Assembly (NCBI RefSeq): GCF_001556515.1
Contig: NZ_LSJA01000001.1
Coordinates: 1-36,191, forward strand
Direction of reading: 5' to 3'
DNA from: Caulobacter sp. CCH9-E1
Lineage (GTDB): Bacteria; Pseudomonadota; Alphaproteobacteria; Caulobacterales; Caulobacteraceae
Length of the DNA: 36,191 bases
A program made the position numbers and the translations under genes. How positions within the stretch are numbered: position 1 is the stretch's first letter; the number at the start of each line of letters is the position of its first letter. Shown here in pieces: positions 7,138-16,390 of the stretch. The notes beneath the pieces were generated by a model, which did no database searches, was not told the DNA's origin, and saw nothing but the letters and a program-made list of their open reading frames with translations.

Positions 7138-9696
7138 ATGAGCGACCGTTCGACCGGCCTGGCCCCTTCGAAGCTGACCGCGGTCCTGGGGCCCACCAAC
7201 ACCGGCAAGACGCACCTGGCCGTCGAGCGGATGCTGGGCCACGCCTCGGGCATGATCGGCCTGCCGTTGCGCCTGCTGGCGCGCGAGATCTATGACCGCG
7301 TCGTCAAGCTGCGCGGCAAGGCCAGCGTCGCCCTGATCACCGGCGAGGAGAAGATCGTCCCGGCCCGCGCCGCCTATTTCGTCTGCACCGTCGAGGCCAT
7401 GCCGCTGGCGCGCGAGGTCGAGTTCCTGGCCGTCGACGAGATCCAGCTGTGCGCCGATCCCGAACGCGGCCACATCTTCACCCACCGCCTGCTGCACGCG
7501 CGCGGCAAGTTCGAGACCATGTTCCTGGGCGCGGGGACCATGGCCCCGCTGGTTCGCCGCCTGTTGCCCGACGCCGAGATCGTCAGCCGCGAGCGGTTCT
7601 CCAACCTGTCCTACGCCGGCTCCAAGAAGCTAACGCGCTTGCCTCGGCGCACGGCCATCGTCGCCTTCTCCACCGACGCGGTCTACGCGATCGCCGAACT
7701 GATCCGGCGTCAAAGAGGTGGCGCGGCCGTGGTCATGGGCAGCTTGAGCCCCCGCACCCGCAACGCCCAGGTGGCCCTCTACCAATCCGGCGAGGTCGAC
7801 TTCCTGGTCGCCACCGACGCGATCGGCATGGGCCTGAACATGGACGTCGACCACGTGGCCTTCGCGGGCCTGCGCAAGTTCGACGGCAAGCGCACCCGCT
7901 GGCTCTATCCGCAGGAGGTCGGCCAGATCGCCGGCCGCGCCGGCCGCTACACCCGCGACGGCACCTTCGGCGTCACCAGCGACTGCGAGGAGATCGACGA
8001 GGACCTGGTCGAGGCCGTCGAGAGCCATACGTTCGAGCCCATCGTCGCCGCCGAGTGGCGCAACGCCCAGCTCGACTTCGGATCCCTGCCCGGCCTGCTG
8101 CGCTCCCTGGCCGAGGCGCCACAGCGCGGCGGCCTGAAGCTGTCGGACGAGGCGCTGGACGAGCGCACCCTGCGGGCCCTGGCCCAGCAGGAAGACGTGA
8201 TCAAGCGCTGCAAGGCCGACCGCTCGGCCCTGATCCGCCTGTGGGAGGTCTGCCAGACGCCGGACTTCCGCAAGACCACCGACGACGATCACCAGCGCAT
8301 GGCGCGCACCCTGTTCGACGACCTGACCACCGGCCGCAAGCGCCTGCCCGAGGATTGGGTGGGCGGCCAGTTCAAGGCTCTGGACCGCACCGACGGCGAG
8401 ATCGACAGCCTGGCCGCGCGCCTGTCGGGCGTGCGCACGCTCAGCTACATCGCCAACCGTCCGGACTGGGTCGCCAATCCGGCCCACTGGCAGGGCCTGA
8501 CCCGCCAGCTCGAGGACCGGATCAGCGACACCTTGCACGAAAAGCTGATGGCCCGCTTCATCGACCGCCGCACCAGCGTCTTGATGAAGCAGCTGGGCGA
8601 GCGCGAGACGCTCTACGCCGGCGTCGGCCAGGATGGCGAGGTGACGGTCGAGGGCCACGTGGTCGGCCACCTGTCGGGCGTGGCCTTCACCCCCGCCAAA
8701 GGCGCCTCGCCGTTGGAGGAGAAGGCGTTGCGCAACGCCGCCCAGCGCGCGGTCGGTCCCGAGATCGCCCGCCGCCTGGGCGTCCTGGCCAGCGAGGCCG
8801 ACGACGCCTTCGCCCTGACGCCCGACGGCATGATCCTGTGGCGCGGCGAGGCGGCCGGCGCGGTCCGCCGCGACCTGCCCCTGCTGTCGCCCCGCGCTCG
8901 GCTGCTCGGCGAGCTGGGCCCCGCCGCCGTGCGCGAGCGCGCCGAGCGGCGGCTGGACGCCTTCCTCGCCGCCGAGGTCGACCGCCATCTGGCGCCGCTG
9001 CGCAAGCTGGAGCGCGCCCTGGCCGGCGGTGAGCTCAAGGGCCTGCCGCGCGGCATCGCCCACCGGCTGCTGGAGGCCGGCGGCGTGCTGGACAAGCGCC
9101 CCGTCGATCCGGAACTGAAGGCGTTGAGTCAGGCCGAGCGGCGAACGCTGAAAAGCCTGGGCGTGCGGATCGGCGCCTTCAGTCTCTATAGCCCCGGCGT
9201 GCTGCGGGCCGAGGCCGTGGCCTGCGCGCGGGCCCTGAACCCCGCTGGCTGGCGTGGGGCCCTGACGACGATCGAGAAGCTGCCGTCGCCCGAGCCGTCG
9301 GCGCGCGAGCTGTCGGCCAGCGGTCTGCGCGCCGTGGCGGGCTTCACGGTTCCGGTCGAGCAGCTCGAGACCCTCGACGCCCTGCTACGCGCCGAGCAAC
9401 GTCCCGGCGGCGTCGTCCTGACCGATGCGGCGCTGGAGAAACTGGGCTGGACCGCCGCCCAGGCCTCGGCCGTGCTGCGCGCCCTCGACTACACCCCGGC
9501 GATCCGCGCCAAGCCGGACCAGCCGATCGTCTGGAAGCGGCGCGGCGCGGCCAAGCTGGAGCAGAAGCCGGTCAAGGCGCGCCCGGACTCGCCCTTCGCG
9601 GCCCTGGCCAAGCTGACCGAACCGCCGCCTCCGCCCGCGCGCCGCAAACGCCCGCGCCGCCGCAAGCCGGCCGCGGCCAAGCAGGCCGCGTCGTGA
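7138..9696 (+). CDS. Suv3-like superfamily 2 RNA helicase
   Basis: An 852-residue ATP-dependent helicase related to mitochondrial SUV3. Walker A is GPTNTGKT (residues 18-25), motif II is DEIQ (about 100-103), motif III-like GAGTMAPL follows, and the second RecA domain holds VVMGSLSPRTRN, VATDAIGMGLNMD and QIAGRAGRY. GLPLRLLAREIYD and TGEEK are typical of the Suv3 family. The C-terminal half is a long alpha-helical region ending in a very basic, proline-rich tail (KRPRRRKPAAAKQ), likely RNA-binding. Suv3 unwinds RNA for degradation; the bacterial role is probably RNA turnover, by inference. The stop codon overlaps the next start (GTGA), so the two are translated together. Confidence 0.9.
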   Translation: MSDRSTGLAPSKLTAVLGPTNTGKTHLAVERMLGHASGMIGLPLRLLAREIYDRVVKLRGKASVALITGEEKIVPARAAYFVCTVEAMPLAREVEFLAVDEIQLCADPERGHIFTHRLLHARGKFETMFLGAGTMAPLVRRLLPDAEIVSRERFSNLSYAGSKKLTRLPRRTAIVAFSTDAVYAIAELIRRQRGGAAVVMGSLSPRTRNAQVALYQSGEVDFLVATDAIGMGLNMDVDHVAFAGLRKFDGKRTRWLYPQEVGQIAGRAGRYTRDGTFGVTSDCEEIDEDLVEAVESHTFEPIVAAEWRNAQLDFGSLPGLLRSLAEAPQRGGLKLSDEALDERTLRALAQQEDVIKRCKADRSALIRLWEVCQTPDFRKTTDDDHQRMARTLFDDLTTGRKRLPEDWVGGQFKALDRTDGEIDSLAARLSGVRTLSYIANRPDWVANPAHWQGLTRQLEDRISDTLHEKLMARFIDRRTSVLMKQLGERETLYAGVGQDGEVTVEGHVVGHLSGVAFTPAKGASPLEEKALRNAAQRAVGPEIARRLGVLASEADDAFALTPDGMILWRGEAAGAVRRDLPLLSPRARLLGELGPAAVRERAERRLDAFLAAEVDRHLAPLRKLERALAGGELKGLPRGIAHRLLEAGGVLDKRPVDPELKALSQAERRTLKSLGVRIGAFSLYSPGVLRAEAVACARALNPAGWRGALTTIEKLPSPEPSARELSASGLRAVAGFTVPVEQLETLDALLRAEQRPGGVVLTDAALEKLGWTAAQASAVLRALDYTPAIRAKPDQPIVWKRRGAAKLEQKPVKARPDSPFAALAKLTEPPPPPARRKRPRRRKPAAAKQAAS

Positions 9697-9992
9697 GCGA
9701 CGCCCCAAACGACGCCGCCAAGGAGGCTGCTCGCGCCGACGTCTGGCTGTGGCGCGCCCGCTTCTTCAAGACCCGCTCGCTGGCCGCCAAATTCGTCGAC
9801 GAGGGCCGCATCCGCCTGACCCGCGCGGGCGCCGAGAGCCGGATCGACAAGCCCTCGCGGACGCTGAAGCCGGGGGATGTGTTGGTGTTCGGCTTGGCCG
9901 GCCGCCTGATCGCGATCCGCGTGCTGGATTGTGGCGAACGAAGGGGCCCGGCAAGCGAGGCGCGCGGGCTGTACGAGGCGGTGGAAGGATAA
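9693..9992 (+). CDS. S4-domain RNA-binding protein (Hsp15-like)
   Basis: A 99-residue protein with an S4 RNA-binding domain: RADVWLWRARFFKTRSLAAKFVDEGRIRL (about 14-43), then SRTLKPGDVLVF. Hsp15 (HslR) binds stalled 50S subunits carrying peptidyl-tRNA. Start GTG 9693 overlaps the helicase stop codon by 4 bases, a coupling arrangement. This version lacks the long basic C-terminal helix of E. coli Hsp15, so equivalence is not certain. An RNA helicase coupled to an S4 protein suggests work on structured RNA or ribosomes. Confidence 0.85.
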   Translation: MSDAPNDAAKEAARADVWLWRARFFKTRSLAAKFVDEGRIRLTRAGAESRIDKPSRTLKPGDVLVFGLAGRLIAIRVLDCGERRGPASEARGLYEAVEG

Positions 9993-10000
9993 GTCACTCG

Positions 10001-10100
10001 CCCCTCCGGGCCTACGGCCCTCCTCCCCCGGAGGGGGAAGAAGATCACCTTCCGCCCCCCGCTGGGGGCGGACGATCGCGAAGCGATCAGGTGGGGACTT
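10001..10100. repeat. GC-rich intergenic repeat between convergent genes
   Basis: Several nested hairpins lie in series: GGGCC/GGCCC around TAC, CCTCC with GGAGG, CCGCCCCC/GGGGGCGG and GATCGC/GCGATC. The composition and the CACCTGATCGCTTCGCGATC-type end resemble the intergenic repeats of Caulobacter-type genomes. It lies between the stops of the S4 gene and the c-di-GMP gene and could stop transcription from both sides, but it has no clear T tract. Confidence 0.55.
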
Positions 10101-10106
10101 GCGGAG

Positions 10107-12182
10107 TCAGCCGCCAAACCCGCTCAAGAACCCCGCCACCTCTCCGGCCGGCATCGGCTTGCCGAAATGGTAGCCCTGGATCTGGTCACAGCCGTAGCGC
10201 ATCAGGGCGGCCAGCTGATCGGCGTCCTCGACGCCCTCGGCGACCACCTTCATGCCCATGGACGAGCCCAGGGTGATCACGGCTTTCACGATCGCCTCGT
10301 CCTCGGCGTTCTGGACGAAGGACTTGTCGATCTTCAGGCGGTCAATCGGGAACTGTCGCAGGTTGGCCAGGCTGGCGTAACCGGTGCCGAAGTCGTCCAG
10401 CGCGATCATCACGCCGGCCGCGTGCAACCGGCTGATATTGCCGCTGACCAGATCCGAGCCCCAGCCCATGTAGACGTTCTCGGTGACCTCGATGGTCAGC
10501 CGCTCGCACGGCACGTTCCAGCGATCCAGGCGCTCCAGCACCTCTTCGGCCAGGCGTCCGCTGCGAAACTGGGCGGCGGAGATGTTGACCGCGATGCGCC
10601 CGAACTCGACGCCCTGGTCCAGCCAGTCCCGCATCTGGCGCAGGGACTGCTCGAAGGCCACGTCGCCGAGCCGGAGCGACAGCGCCTGATCCTCGAACGC
10701 GGCCATGAAGTGCCCCGGCGTCAGAACGCCCTGTTCTGGGTGAAGCCAGCGCATCAGGGCCTCGAAGCCCACGACCCGCCGCTCGCGGATATCGACGACC
10801 GGCTGGTAGAACAGGGTGAATTCGTTCGCCGCCACGGCCGCCCGGACGTCGCGCAGCAGTTCGACCCGCCGCTCCAGCTCGGTCCGCATCGCCGGCTCGA
10901 AGACGATGCTGCGATTCCGCCCCTCTTCCTTGGCGTGATAGAGGGCGATGTCGGCGTTCTTGATCATGTGGGCCGGATCGGCCTCGGGATCGCCGTGCAG
11001 CGCCGCCCCGATGCTGGCGGTGGCCGTGAAGCTGCGGCCCGCATACTCGATGGGCCGCTGCAGCAGCTCCTGCAGCTTCTGGATCGGCCGCATCATGTCG
11101 GCTTCGCTGTGCAGGCCCCGCAGAATCACCGCGAACTCGTCGCCGCCCAGCCGCGCGACCGTGTCGCCGGCCCGGAAGGCCCGCTGCAGCATGCCCGCCA
11201 AGCGCTTGAGCAGCACGTCGCCGGCGTCGTGCCCCAGGGTGTCGTTGATGTCCTTGAAGTGATCGACGTCGATCATGATCAGGCCGAACATCTCGCCCAG
11301 GGTCTCGGACGCCGAGACCGCCTCGTTGAAGCGGTGCTGGAACAGCGCGCGATTGGGCAGTCCCGTCAGCGGATCCTTGAAGGCCAGGGTCTCGATGGCC
11401 TCGGTCTGGCGGCGACGGTCGGTGATGTCCTTGAACAGGTTGACCAGCTTCTCGGGCTTGCCCTCCTGGTCGACGAACACCTTGCCGACGGCGCGGATCC
11501 AGGTCTCGACCCCGTCGTCGCGGTTCAGGCGAAACTCGAACACCCGCGCCTCGCCGATCTTGCGGGCGGCGATCACATCGGCGCACTGCTGGCGGTCGTC
11601 CGGATGGACGATCTCCAGCGGGTCGTCCTTGAACACGCACCACTTCCGCAGGCCGGGCGCGGTGTCGGAGAAGAATATCTCGCCGGTGCGCAGGTCGTAT
11701 TCGCGCACCAGCAGGTCGTCGAGCTCGAGCGCCATCCTCAGGCGCTGTTCGTCGCGCTCGGCCCGCAGGACGCTTTCGGCGTAGCCCGTGACGTCGCGCG
11801 CGGTGACCATCACCGCGTAGACGCTTCCGTCCTCTCGCCGGCAGGCGCCGAACTCGGCGCGCCAGTAGCGCTGCGAGCCATCCTCGGCGATGACGTTCAG
11901 ATAGCGTGAGAAATCGACGCCCTCCTGAGCACAGGCCAGCAGGGCCGCCCGATCGTTGGGCTCCAAGACGCCGCTGGCGTCAGCGCCCAGGACCAGGCCG
12001 GGCGCGATGGCCTGCGCCGTCCACTCACGGCTGACGGCGACCAGCATCAGGTTCGTGTCCAACAAGGCGGTCGGAAATGGCGTTTCTCGGACGAAAGCGC
12101 CCAAAGCCAGGACGCGCGCCTGCCCGCCGTCGCCCGCGGCCGCCCCGTCCTTGTCCCACGCCGTCCGGACTTCACCCATCAT
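10107..12182 (-). CDS. PAS-PAS-GGDEF-EAL cyclic-di-GMP protein
   Basis: A 691-residue cytoplasmic protein with no membrane segment. Domains in order: PAS (about 25-135), PAS/PAC (about 145-260), GGDEF (about 270-425) and EAL (about 435-685). The cyclase motif RLGGDEF is intact, with an RxxD inhibitory site (RAGD) exactly 5 residues before GGDEF. The phosphodiesterase motifs are also intact: GFEALMRW, NISAAQF, IEVTEN, LDDFGTGYASL, LKIDKSFV and VAEGVED. It could both make and degrade c-di-GMP, with the PAS domains as sensors. The direction of net activity cannot be told. It is a single-gene unit, divergent from fdxA. ATG 12182 and the following ATG 12179 are both possible starts. Confidence 0.93.
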   Translation of the reverse strand: MMGEVRTAWDKDGAAAGDGGQARVLALGAFVRETPFPTALLDTNLMLVAVSREWTAQAIAPGLVLGADASGVLEPNDRAALLACAQEGVDFSRYLNVIAEDGSQRYWRAEFGACRREDGSVYAVMVTARDVTGYAESVLRAERDEQRLRMALELDDLLVREYDLRTGEIFFSDTAPGLRKWCVFKDDPLEIVHPDDRQQCADVIAARKIGEARVFEFRLNRDDGVETWIRAVGKVFVDQEGKPEKLVNLFKDITDRRRQTEAIETLAFKDPLTGLPNRALFQHRFNEAVSASETLGEMFGLIMIDVDHFKDINDTLGHDAGDVLLKRLAGMLQRAFRAGDTVARLGGDEFAVILRGLHSEADMMRPIQKLQELLQRPIEYAGRSFTATASIGAALHGDPEADPAHMIKNADIALYHAKEEGRNRSIVFEPAMRTELERRVELLRDVRAAVAANEFTLFYQPVVDIRERRVVGFEALMRWLHPEQGVLTPGHFMAAFEDQALSLRLGDVAFEQSLRQMRDWLDQGVEFGRIAVNISAAQFRSGRLAEEVLERLDRWNVPCERLTIEVTENVYMGWGSDLVSGNISRLHAAGVMIALDDFGTGYASLANLRQFPIDRLKIDKSFVQNAEDEAIVKAVITLGSSMGMKVVAEGVEDADQLAALMRYGCDQIQGYHFGKPMPAGEVAGFLSGFGG

Positions 12183-12340
12183 TAGGTCGACTTCCCGACA
12201 TTGATTTTGTTGGAGGTTTCAGAGATCGATAGTCACGCCCACTCAATAAGAAATTGTTTTCGCAGCGTCGTCGACTACTAAAAGGCGAGCGTCCTGGCCG
12301 CGCCTTCAGAAATCCTGGGCCCCTACGCGATCACGCCGCA

Positions 12341-12366
12341 TTGACAAGCGGCCGCGAGGCTTCGAA
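12341..12366 (+). promoter_or_regulatory. Possible promoter of fdxA
   Basis: TTGACAA (12341-12347) followed after 11 bases by GCTTCGAA. The -35 is good and the spacing fits the Caulobacter TTGACGS-N10-14-GCTANAWC pattern, but the -10 is poor. It lies 45-70 bases before the start codon. Confidence 0.35.
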
Positions 12367-12410
12367 AACGCGCCCGCCGAACTTCGTCCCCGATCTCATT
12401 CGAGTTTTCG

Positions 12411-12752
12411 ATGACCTATATCGTCACCGACGCCTGCGTCCGCTGCAAATTCATGGACTGCGTGGAGGTGTGCCCGGTCGATTGCTTCTACGAAGGCGAG
12501 AACTTCCTCGTCATCAATCCCGACGAATGCATCGACTGCGGCGTCTGCGAGCCCGAGTGCCCGGTCGACGCGATCAAGCCCGACACCGAGGACGAAGCCG
12601 ACGGCAAGTGGCTGCGCATCAACGCCGACTACGCCAAGGTCTGGCCGAACATCACGGTCAAGGGCGCGCCCCCGGAAGACCGCGAACAGTTCGAGCGCGA
12701 GACCGGCAAGTTCGAGAAGTACTTCAGCGAAAAGCCCGGCAAGGGCTCCTGA
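12411..12752 (+). CDS. fdxA: Seven-iron ferredoxin FdxA
   Basis: A 113-residue ferredoxin. Cysteines C9, C12, C17, C21 (followed by Pro) and C25 near the N-terminus, and C40, C43, C46 and C50 (followed by Pro), reproduce the Azotobacter ferredoxin I layout of one 3Fe-4S and one 4Fe-4S cluster. The C-terminal extension with [18 protein letters not shown] is typical of the alphaproteobacterial FdxA family. It is a soluble low-potential electron carrier; the partner is unknown. ATG 12411 gives the canonical MTYIVTDAC start. It lies just upstream of cdnL, separated by a 351-bp gap that probably holds the cdnL promoter. Confidence 0.95.
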   Translation: MTYIVTDACVRCKFMDCVEVCPVDCFYEGENFLVINPDECIDCGVCEPECPVDAIKPDTEDEADGKWLRINADYAKVWPNITVKGAPPEDREQFERETGKFEKYFSEKPGKGS

Positions 12753-13103
12753 TCGTCCCGCGAATTCTGAAGCTTGCAACCCCGCCGCGATGCGAAAGCT
12801 TCGCGGCGCGATCCGGCATGCCTGGACGCAACCCTTTCTTCGGGCTGAATTTTATGCTATTGTCTTCGCCGACGTGACGGTTGCGGTTCTTCGCGACGGT
12901 CCGTCTTGGCGAACAAGCTGGCTTCAGAGTTCATTCTGGCCGGCGCGCCCGATGAAGGCGAAGGGTGTCTTAGAGCTCTATTCCAAATCCTGACAGGCTT
13001 GGCCCCGCGACCAGTATTCCGCGGAGCGGGAAGCTGTCGCCTTTGGTTTGGACAGAAGACGGCGTTCGGACCCTTTTTTGGGTCCGCATTGATGAGGACG
13101 AAC
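12753..13103 (+). other. 351-bp intergenic region before cdnL
   Basis: Contains a weak GC-rich hairpin after fdxA (12783-12790 with 12801-12808, no T tract), an AT-rich TTTTATGCTATTGTC at about 12850-12864 that could hold the cdnL -10 element, and the hairpin at 13067-13086. The frame in phase with cdnL is open through this region from 12906, but the encoded sequence does not look like protein. I see no other gene. Confidence 0.5.
13067..13086 (+). promoter_or_regulatory. Hairpin just before the cdnL ribosome binding site
   Basis: CGGACCC (13067-13073) and GGGTCCG (13080-13086) form a perfect 7-bp stem around six T residues. It ends 7 bases before the Shine-Dalgarno GAGGA (13094-13098), so it may affect translation or mRNA stability. 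A terminator reading is unlikely, since the T tract is in the loop. Confidence 0.5.
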
Positions 13104-13607
13104 ATGAGCAAGACTGGTCTGGAATTCTCGGTCGGCGATCACGTCGTTTATCCCGCGCACGGCGTGGGCAACATTCAGGCGATCGAGACCCAGGAAGTGG
13201 CCGGCATGTCGCTCGAAGTCTACGTCATCACCTTCGACCACGAGAAAATGACCCTGCGCGTGCCGACCAAGAAGGCCAAGACCGCCGGTCTGCGCCCGCT
13301 GGCCGAAGGCAATGTCGTCAGCCAGGCGCTGACCACCCTGAAGGGCCGCGCCCGCGTGAAGCGCACCATGTGGTCGCGCCGCGCCCAGGAGTACGAAGCC
13401 AAGATCAACTCGGGCGACCTGATCTCGATCGCCGAGGTGGTCCGCGACCTGCACCGCGCCGAGAACCAGCCGGAACAGTCCTACTCGGAACGCCAGCTGT
13501 ATGAATCGGCCCTGGACCGCATGGCCCGCGAAGTCGCCGCCATCGAGCGCATCGACCGCGAAGCCGCCATCGGCATCCTGACCAAGTCGCTGGTCAAGGC
13601 CGCCTAA
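13104..13607 (+). CDS. cdnL: CdnL/CarD-family RNA polymerase-binding regulator
   Basis: A 167-residue protein. The N-terminal RNA polymerase-interacting domain holds FSVGDHVVYPAHGVGNI and YVITFDHEKMTLRVP; the C-terminal part is helical and basic (WSRRAQEYEAKINSGDLISIAEVVRDL), the DNA-contacting domain of CarD/CdnL proteins. CdnL stabilises open promoter complexes, chiefly at rRNA and biosynthesis genes. The protein ends LVKAA; an Ala-Ala C-terminus is the feature by which Caulobacter CdnL is recognised by ClpXP, from published knowledge. ATG 13104 is chosen because GAGGA lies 5 bases upstream and the family starts there. A strong terminator follows. Confidence 0.93.
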   Translation: MSKTGLEFSVGDHVVYPAHGVGNIQAIETQEVAGMSLEVYVITFDHEKMTLRVPTKKAKTAGLRPLAEGNVVSQALTTLKGRARVKRTMWSRRAQEYEAKINSGDLISIAEVVRDLHRAENQPEQSYSERQLYESALDRMAREVAAIERIDREAAIGILTKSLVKAA

Positions 13608-13635
13608 GAGACCCCCGGCCTCCGCCGGATCGAAG

Positions 13636-13666
13636 ACGCCCCTCCTCCGCGAGGGGCGTTTTTGTT
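13636..13666 (+). terminator. Rho-independent terminator of cdnL
   Basis: A perfect 9-bp stem ACGCCCCTC (13636-13644) with GAGGGGCGT (13651-13659), 6-nt loop, then TTTTTGTTT. Immediately after it TTGTTTGTGGACCG occurs twice in a row (about 13662-13691), a small tandem duplication. Confidence 0.88.
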
Positions 13667-13780
13667 TGTGGACCGCATTGTTTGTGGACCGTTGGGCGAC
13701 GCGACGCCTTGGACTCTTGGCGCGGCGCGCCCCGGCGCCCATAAGACTTAAAGCCCATCGCCGCCGAGAGACGCCCGCCC

Positions 13781-15112
13781 GTGTCGGACCCGCAGGACTC
13801 GATCTCCGCCCCCAAGATGTCACGTCGCAAGTGGCTGGCGGTCGGCGGGCTGAGCGTACTGGTCGCCTGCGCCGCCATGGCGTTCCATTTTCGCGCCCAG
13901 ACGCCGATCGCGACCCTGACCTCGGCCCACGCGCCCGCCCCGGCGCCGATCGTGCTGCCGACCAAGCCCGAGGACTGGCGCGGCCGCATCGACTATCGCG
14001 CGCTCGATCAGCGGCTGGCCGAGATGACCGCGCATCACTCGATGGAGGGGCTGGCGGTCGCCGTCGTCGAGGATGGCCGCCTGTCGTTCGTCCAGGGCTA
14101 TGGCCTGACCTCGGCCAAGGACGGCCAGCCGGTCGACGCTAACACCGTGTTCCGCTGGGCCTCGCTGTCCAAGACGGTGGCCGGGACCCTGACCGCCAAG
14201 CTCGCCGCCGACGGCCTGCTGTCGCTGGACGAACCGGTCGAGACCTTCCACACCACCCTGCGCCTGCCGCGCGACGCCCAGCGCGAGCTGACCGTCGAGG
14301 AACTGCTGTCCCAGCGCACCGGCCTGCCGAAGAACGCCTATGACGATCGGCTGGAGGACGGCCAGGACCCGGCGGTGATCCGCCACGCCCTGGGCGACGT
14401 GCCGGTCGCCTGCGCCCCGGGACGCTGCCACACCTATCAGAACGTCGCCTACGACACGATCACCGAGATTCTGGCGACCCGCACCCACGAAGCCTACGAC
14501 CAGACCGTCCAGCGGAAGCTGTTCGCTCCCCTGGGCATGACCAGCGCCTCGATCGGCCAAGCGGGTCTGCTCAACGCCAAAAGCTGGGCCCGCCCTCATC
14601 GCGAAGGTCGGGAGCTGCCGATGTCCGAGGCCTACTACCGGGTGCCGGGCGCAGCGGGCGTCAACTCCACCATCGTCGACCTCGCCGTCTGGATGCAGGC
14701 GCAGATGGGCCTGCGTCCCGACGTCCTGCCGCCCGCCGTGCTGGACGCCGCCCAGCGTCCGCGCATCGGCACCGCCGCGCCCTACGGCCGCGCGCCGTTC
14801 GCCCGCGAGATCAGCCATGCAGGCTACGGCCTGGGCGTGCGCAGCTTCAACTACCGCGGCCATCGGGTGATCGGTCACAGCGGCGCCGTCTCGGGCTACC
14901 GCTCGACCATGGTGTTCGATCCGGCCACCAAGACCGGCATCGTCATGCTGTGGAACAGCGACGCCGGCTTGCCGTTCCGGTTCCAGGCCGAGTTCCTCGA
15001 CCGCGCCTATCGTCTGCCGTTCACCGACTGGCTGGACCTGGGCGACATCTCCGATCAGCGGCTGGCCCAGGCGCACCATCTCCGATTGCGGGAGATGGAC
15101 GAAGCGGGCTAG
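13781..15112 (+). CDS. Serine hydrolase of the class C beta-lactamase / PBP4* type
   Basis: A 443-residue exported protein. The catalytic motifs are SLSK (S128-K131), YQN (Y219-N221) and HSG (from H366), the last replacing the KTG box as usual in esterase and peptidase members of this family. The N-terminus has [17 protein letters not shown], which combines a twin-arginine-like motif with a lipobox-like LVAC (C30), so it may be a lipoprotein. GTG 13781 has GAGAG upstream; ATG 13817 would give a shorter, typical signal peptide and is a real alternative. It may act as an esterase or D-aminopeptidase; a true beta-lactamase is not implied. nhaA follows 32 bp downstream. Confidence 0.85.
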   Translation: MSDPQDSISAPKMSRRKWLAVGGLSVLVACAAMAFHFRAQTPIATLTSAHAPAPAPIVLPTKPEDWRGRIDYRALDQRLAEMTAHHSMEGLAVAVVEDGRLSFVQGYGLTSAKDGQPVDANTVFRWASLSKTVAGTLTAKLAADGLLSLDEPVETFHTTLRLPRDAQRELTVEELLSQRTGLPKNAYDDRLEDGQDPAVIRHALGDVPVACAPGRCHTYQNVAYDTITEILATRTHEAYDQTVQRKLFAPLGMTSASIGQAGLLNAKSWARPHREGRELPMSEAYYRVPGAAGVNSTIVDLAVWMQAQMGLRPDVLPPAVLDAAQRPRIGTAAPYGRAPFAREISHAGYGLGVRSFNYRGHRVIGHSGAVSGYRSTMVFDPATKTGIVMLWNSDAGLPFRFQAEFLDRAYRLPFTDWLDLGDISDQRLAQAHHLRLREMDEAG

Positions 15113-15144
15113 CTGACCTCCCCGTCGTTCCAGAGGAGATATCC

Positions 15145-16332
15145 ATGGCCCTGCGCGCCCTCAGCCGACGCGCCCGCGAGACCTTGGCGCAATTTCTGGA
15201 GAATGAAGCCGCCGGCGGCTATGTCCTGATGGTCGCTGCGACCCTCGCGCTGGTGGTCGCCAATTCGCCCTTGGCTCCGGCCTATTTCGCGGCGCTGCAG
15301 ACCCATTTCGGCTTCGCCGTCGGCCCGATCCATCTCGATGAGAGCGTCATCCACTGGATCAACGACGGCCTGATGGCCCTGTTCTTCCTGTTGGTGGGCC
15401 TGGAGATCAAGCGCGAGGTCTTGGACGGTCAGCTGTCGCGCCCCGCCGACGTGATCCTGCCGGGCGCGGCGGCGCTGGGCGGCGTCGCCCTGCCCGCCGC
15501 CATCTATCTGTTCTTCAACAACACCCATCCCGAAAGCATCGCCGGCTGGGCGATCCCGTCGGCGACCGACATCGCCTTCGCCCTGGGGGTGCTGGCGCTG
15601 ATGGGCTCGCGCGTCCCGACCTCGCTAAAGGTGTTCCTAACCGCCATCGCGATCATGGACGACCTGGCGGCGATCGTGATCATCGCCCTGTTCTACACCG
15701 ACCAGCTGCACCTGATGGCCCTGGCCGGCGCGGGCGCGGTGCTGGCGATCCTGGTGATCCTGAACCGTCTGAAGGTCATCAGCCTGTGGCCCTATCTGCT
15801 GCTGGGCGTGGTGCTGTGGTTCCTGGTGCTGGAGTCGGGAATCCACGCCACCCTGGCGGGCGTCGCCCTGGCCTTGACCATCCCGCTGCGCGCCGACGAG
15901 CGCTGCCCGCTGCACCGGCTGGAGCACGCCCTGCACAAACCCGTCGCCTTCGGCGTCACGCCGATCTTCGGCTTCGCCAACGCCGGTCTTTCCTTCGCCG
16001 GCGTCGGCCTCTCGGCCCTGCTGGACCCCGTGCCGCTCGGCGTGGCGCTGGGCCTGTTCCTGGGCAAGCAGGTCGGGGTGTTCGGGGTGGCCTATGGCCT
16101 GATCCGGATGGGCTGGGCGCGCCTGCCCGCCGGCGCCTCGGTCGTCCAGCTCTATGGCGTGGCGGTGCTGTGCGGGATCGGCTTCACCATGAGCCTGTTC
16201 ATCGGCGGGCTGGCGTTCGGCGATCCCAAGCTGATCGACGAAACCAAGATCGGGGTCCTGGCCGGTTCCCTGGCCTCGGCGCTGCTGGGCCTGGCGATCC
16301 TGAAGCTGGCCAAGCCCGCGCCCCAGGCTTGA
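15145..16332 (+). CDS. nhaA: Na+/H+ antiporter NhaA
   Basis: A 395-residue inner-membrane antiporter that expels Na+ in exchange for protons. Family marks: [20 protein letters not shown] (about 72-91), [12 protein letters not shown] (T141-D142) and [16 protein letters not shown], whose D172-D173 correspond to the catalytic Asp163-Asp164 of E. coli NhaA. Length and the roughly 12 membrane segments fit the family. ATG 15145 has AGGAG (15133-15137) upstream. It follows the serine hydrolase closely and may share its transcript. Confidence 0.96.
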   Translation: MALRALSRRARETLAQFLENEAAGGYVLMVAATLALVVANSPLAPAYFAALQTHFGFAVGPIHLDESVIHWINDGLMALFFLLVGLEIKREVLDGQLSRPADVILPGAAALGGVALPAAIYLFFNNTHPESIAGWAIPSATDIAFALGVLALMGSRVPTSLKVFLTAIAIMDDLAAIVIIALFYTDQLHLMALAGAGAVLAILVILNRLKVISLWPYLLLGVVLWFLVLESGIHATLAGVALALTIPLRADERCPLHRLEHALHKPVAFGVTPIFGFANAGLSFAGVGLSALLDPVPLGVALGLFLGKQVGVFGVAYGLIRMGWARLPAGASVVQLYGVAVLCGIGFTMSLFIGGLAFGDPKLIDETKIGVLAGSLASALLGLAILKLAKPAPQA

Positions 16333-16390
16333 GCTTGGCGGCGTTTGGCGCGAAAGTGCCGCTAGCGGGGCGTTGACGGAGATGACGATC

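Noticed and set aside
12906..13103. N-terminal extension of the CdnL reading frame by 66 residues
   Set aside because: The frame is open, but CdnL proteins start at MSK..., a Shine-Dalgarno sits right before ATG 13104, and the upstream part contains a hairpin and no protein-like sequence.
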